A stretch of 32,915 nucleotides of DNA. Origin: Paraburkholderia elongata. GTDB taxonomy: Bacteria > Pseudomonadota > Gammaproteobacteria > Burkholderiales > Burkholderiaceae. A program made the position numbers and the translations under genes. This document shows, piece by piece, positions 32,576 to 32,915 of the stretch. Under the pieces are notes generated by a model, which saw nothing but the letters and a program-made list of their open reading frames with translations, did no database searches and was not told the DNA's origin. The DNA is taken from positions 1 through 32,915 of the forward strand of contig NZ_WOEZ01000108.1 in the NCBI RefSeq assembly GCF_013177735.1, in the 5' to 3' direction. Every line of letters begins with the position of its first letter. Position 1 is the first letter of the stretch.

Positions 32576-32915
32576 CTGTTTGTCTCCGTCGTGTGCGTTT
32601 TGAGTTGGCACCACTATAGATAGGCCAAACAGACGGGTCTGCCCCCCCGCAACCGGGGCAGCGGCATTTGTTCACGGCGAAGCGTGAACAGGCTGGCGGG
32701 AAAGGTACCCTGCCTCGTCAAACCGGGATTTTTTTTGCACGCCACAAATGACATAGACTCAAGTCTTTGTTGAGCCGCGCGCCCTAGCAGTCTGCGCGGC
32801 AGACGAGTTTTGAGCTGACAGCGGGGACGCTGCGGCGTCCGGCATCGCGACCGCTTTCGGTTTGGCGCGCCGACCTACCAAAGAATGGCTTGGTCGACGA
32901 CGAAATTGCTTGAAA
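32576..32915. other. Upstream region of the amidohydrolase gene to the window end
   Basis: About 340 bases with no gene of 60 codons or more. It holds copy B of the shared upstream element, an 8-base T-run at 32729-32736, and a small perfect hairpin GGACGC-TGCG-GCGTCC (32825-32840). A gene beyond the window may begin to the right. Confidence 0.5.
32636..32690. promoter_or_regulatory. Conserved two-part upstream element, copy B (before the amidohydrolase gene)
   Basis: GGTCTGCCCCCCCGCAA (32636-32652) followed by a GGGG.CA.GCGGCA stretch and a perfect palindrome: TGTTCACG (32669-32676), six bases, CGTGAACA (32683-32690). Its inner core TTCAC-N8-GTGA is shared with copy A. It lies about 60-115 bases before the amidohydrolase start, a typical activator or repressor position. 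Confidence 0.6.

Noticed and set aside
32729..32736. Eight-T run as an intrinsic terminator
   Set aside because: No stable GC hairpin immediately precedes it on the plus strand, and no plus-strand gene ends there.

Overview
The window looks like a chromosomal segment of a GC-rich betaproteobacterium of the Burkholderia/Paraburkholderia/Caballeronia group. This rests on overall base composition, GC-rich codon use, and the kinds of genes present: a PqiABC operon, bifunctional catalase-peroxidase KatG, several LysR regulators, a DipZ-like CcdA/thioredoxin fusion and PotF-like and YtcJ-like proteins. Species cannot be fixed from the sequence alone. No rRNA, tRNA, CRISPR array, transposase or prophage gene was seen.

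Layout. (1) 1-792 holds the 3' part of a ribBA gene. (2) 1093-7718 is a plus-strand block for oxidising a CoA-activated acid and passing its electrons to the respiratory chain: class III CoA-transferase, ETF beta and alpha, a large DmdC-like acyl-CoA dehydrogenase, and ETF:ubiquinone oxidoreductase. A LysR regulator (7937-8896) and a small membrane-anchored unknown protein follow. (3) 9477-14813 is an envelope block: pqiA-pqiB-pqiC on the minus strand, a TetR regulator, and a DUF3313-like lipoprotein. Two near-identical palindromes, one before pqiA and one before the lipoprotein gene, suggest that the TetR protein controls both. (4) 14978-20330, minus strand, is a stress and repair block: katG, a PCMT-like methyltransferase and a DipZ-like redox membrane protein. 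A two-component system (20570-22818) is divergent from it. (5) 23080-25389 holds a small membrane protein and a divergent LysR / MDR oxidoreductase pair with a good operator candidate between them. (6) 25493-32575 is a run of minus-strand genes, in transcription order: YtcJ-like amidohydrolase, PotF-like periplasmic binding protein, an outer-membrane porin with an in-frame amber stop, a C45-type N-terminal-nucleophile acyltransferase/amidohydrolase, and an atypical orphan response regulator.

The least familiar part is region 6. Its genes read as a possible pathway for taking up and hydrolysing an amide or acylated amine: outer-membrane entry, periplasmic capture, then two hydrolases of different folds. 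The same two-part upstream element (a GC-rich box plus a TTCAC-N8-GTGA palindrome) stands before both the amidohydrolase and the binding-protein gene. The binding protein keeps some PotF polyamine ligands and has changed others. The porin carries a single TAG where a Gln codon is expected. All functional links in this block are inference from gene order and motifs.
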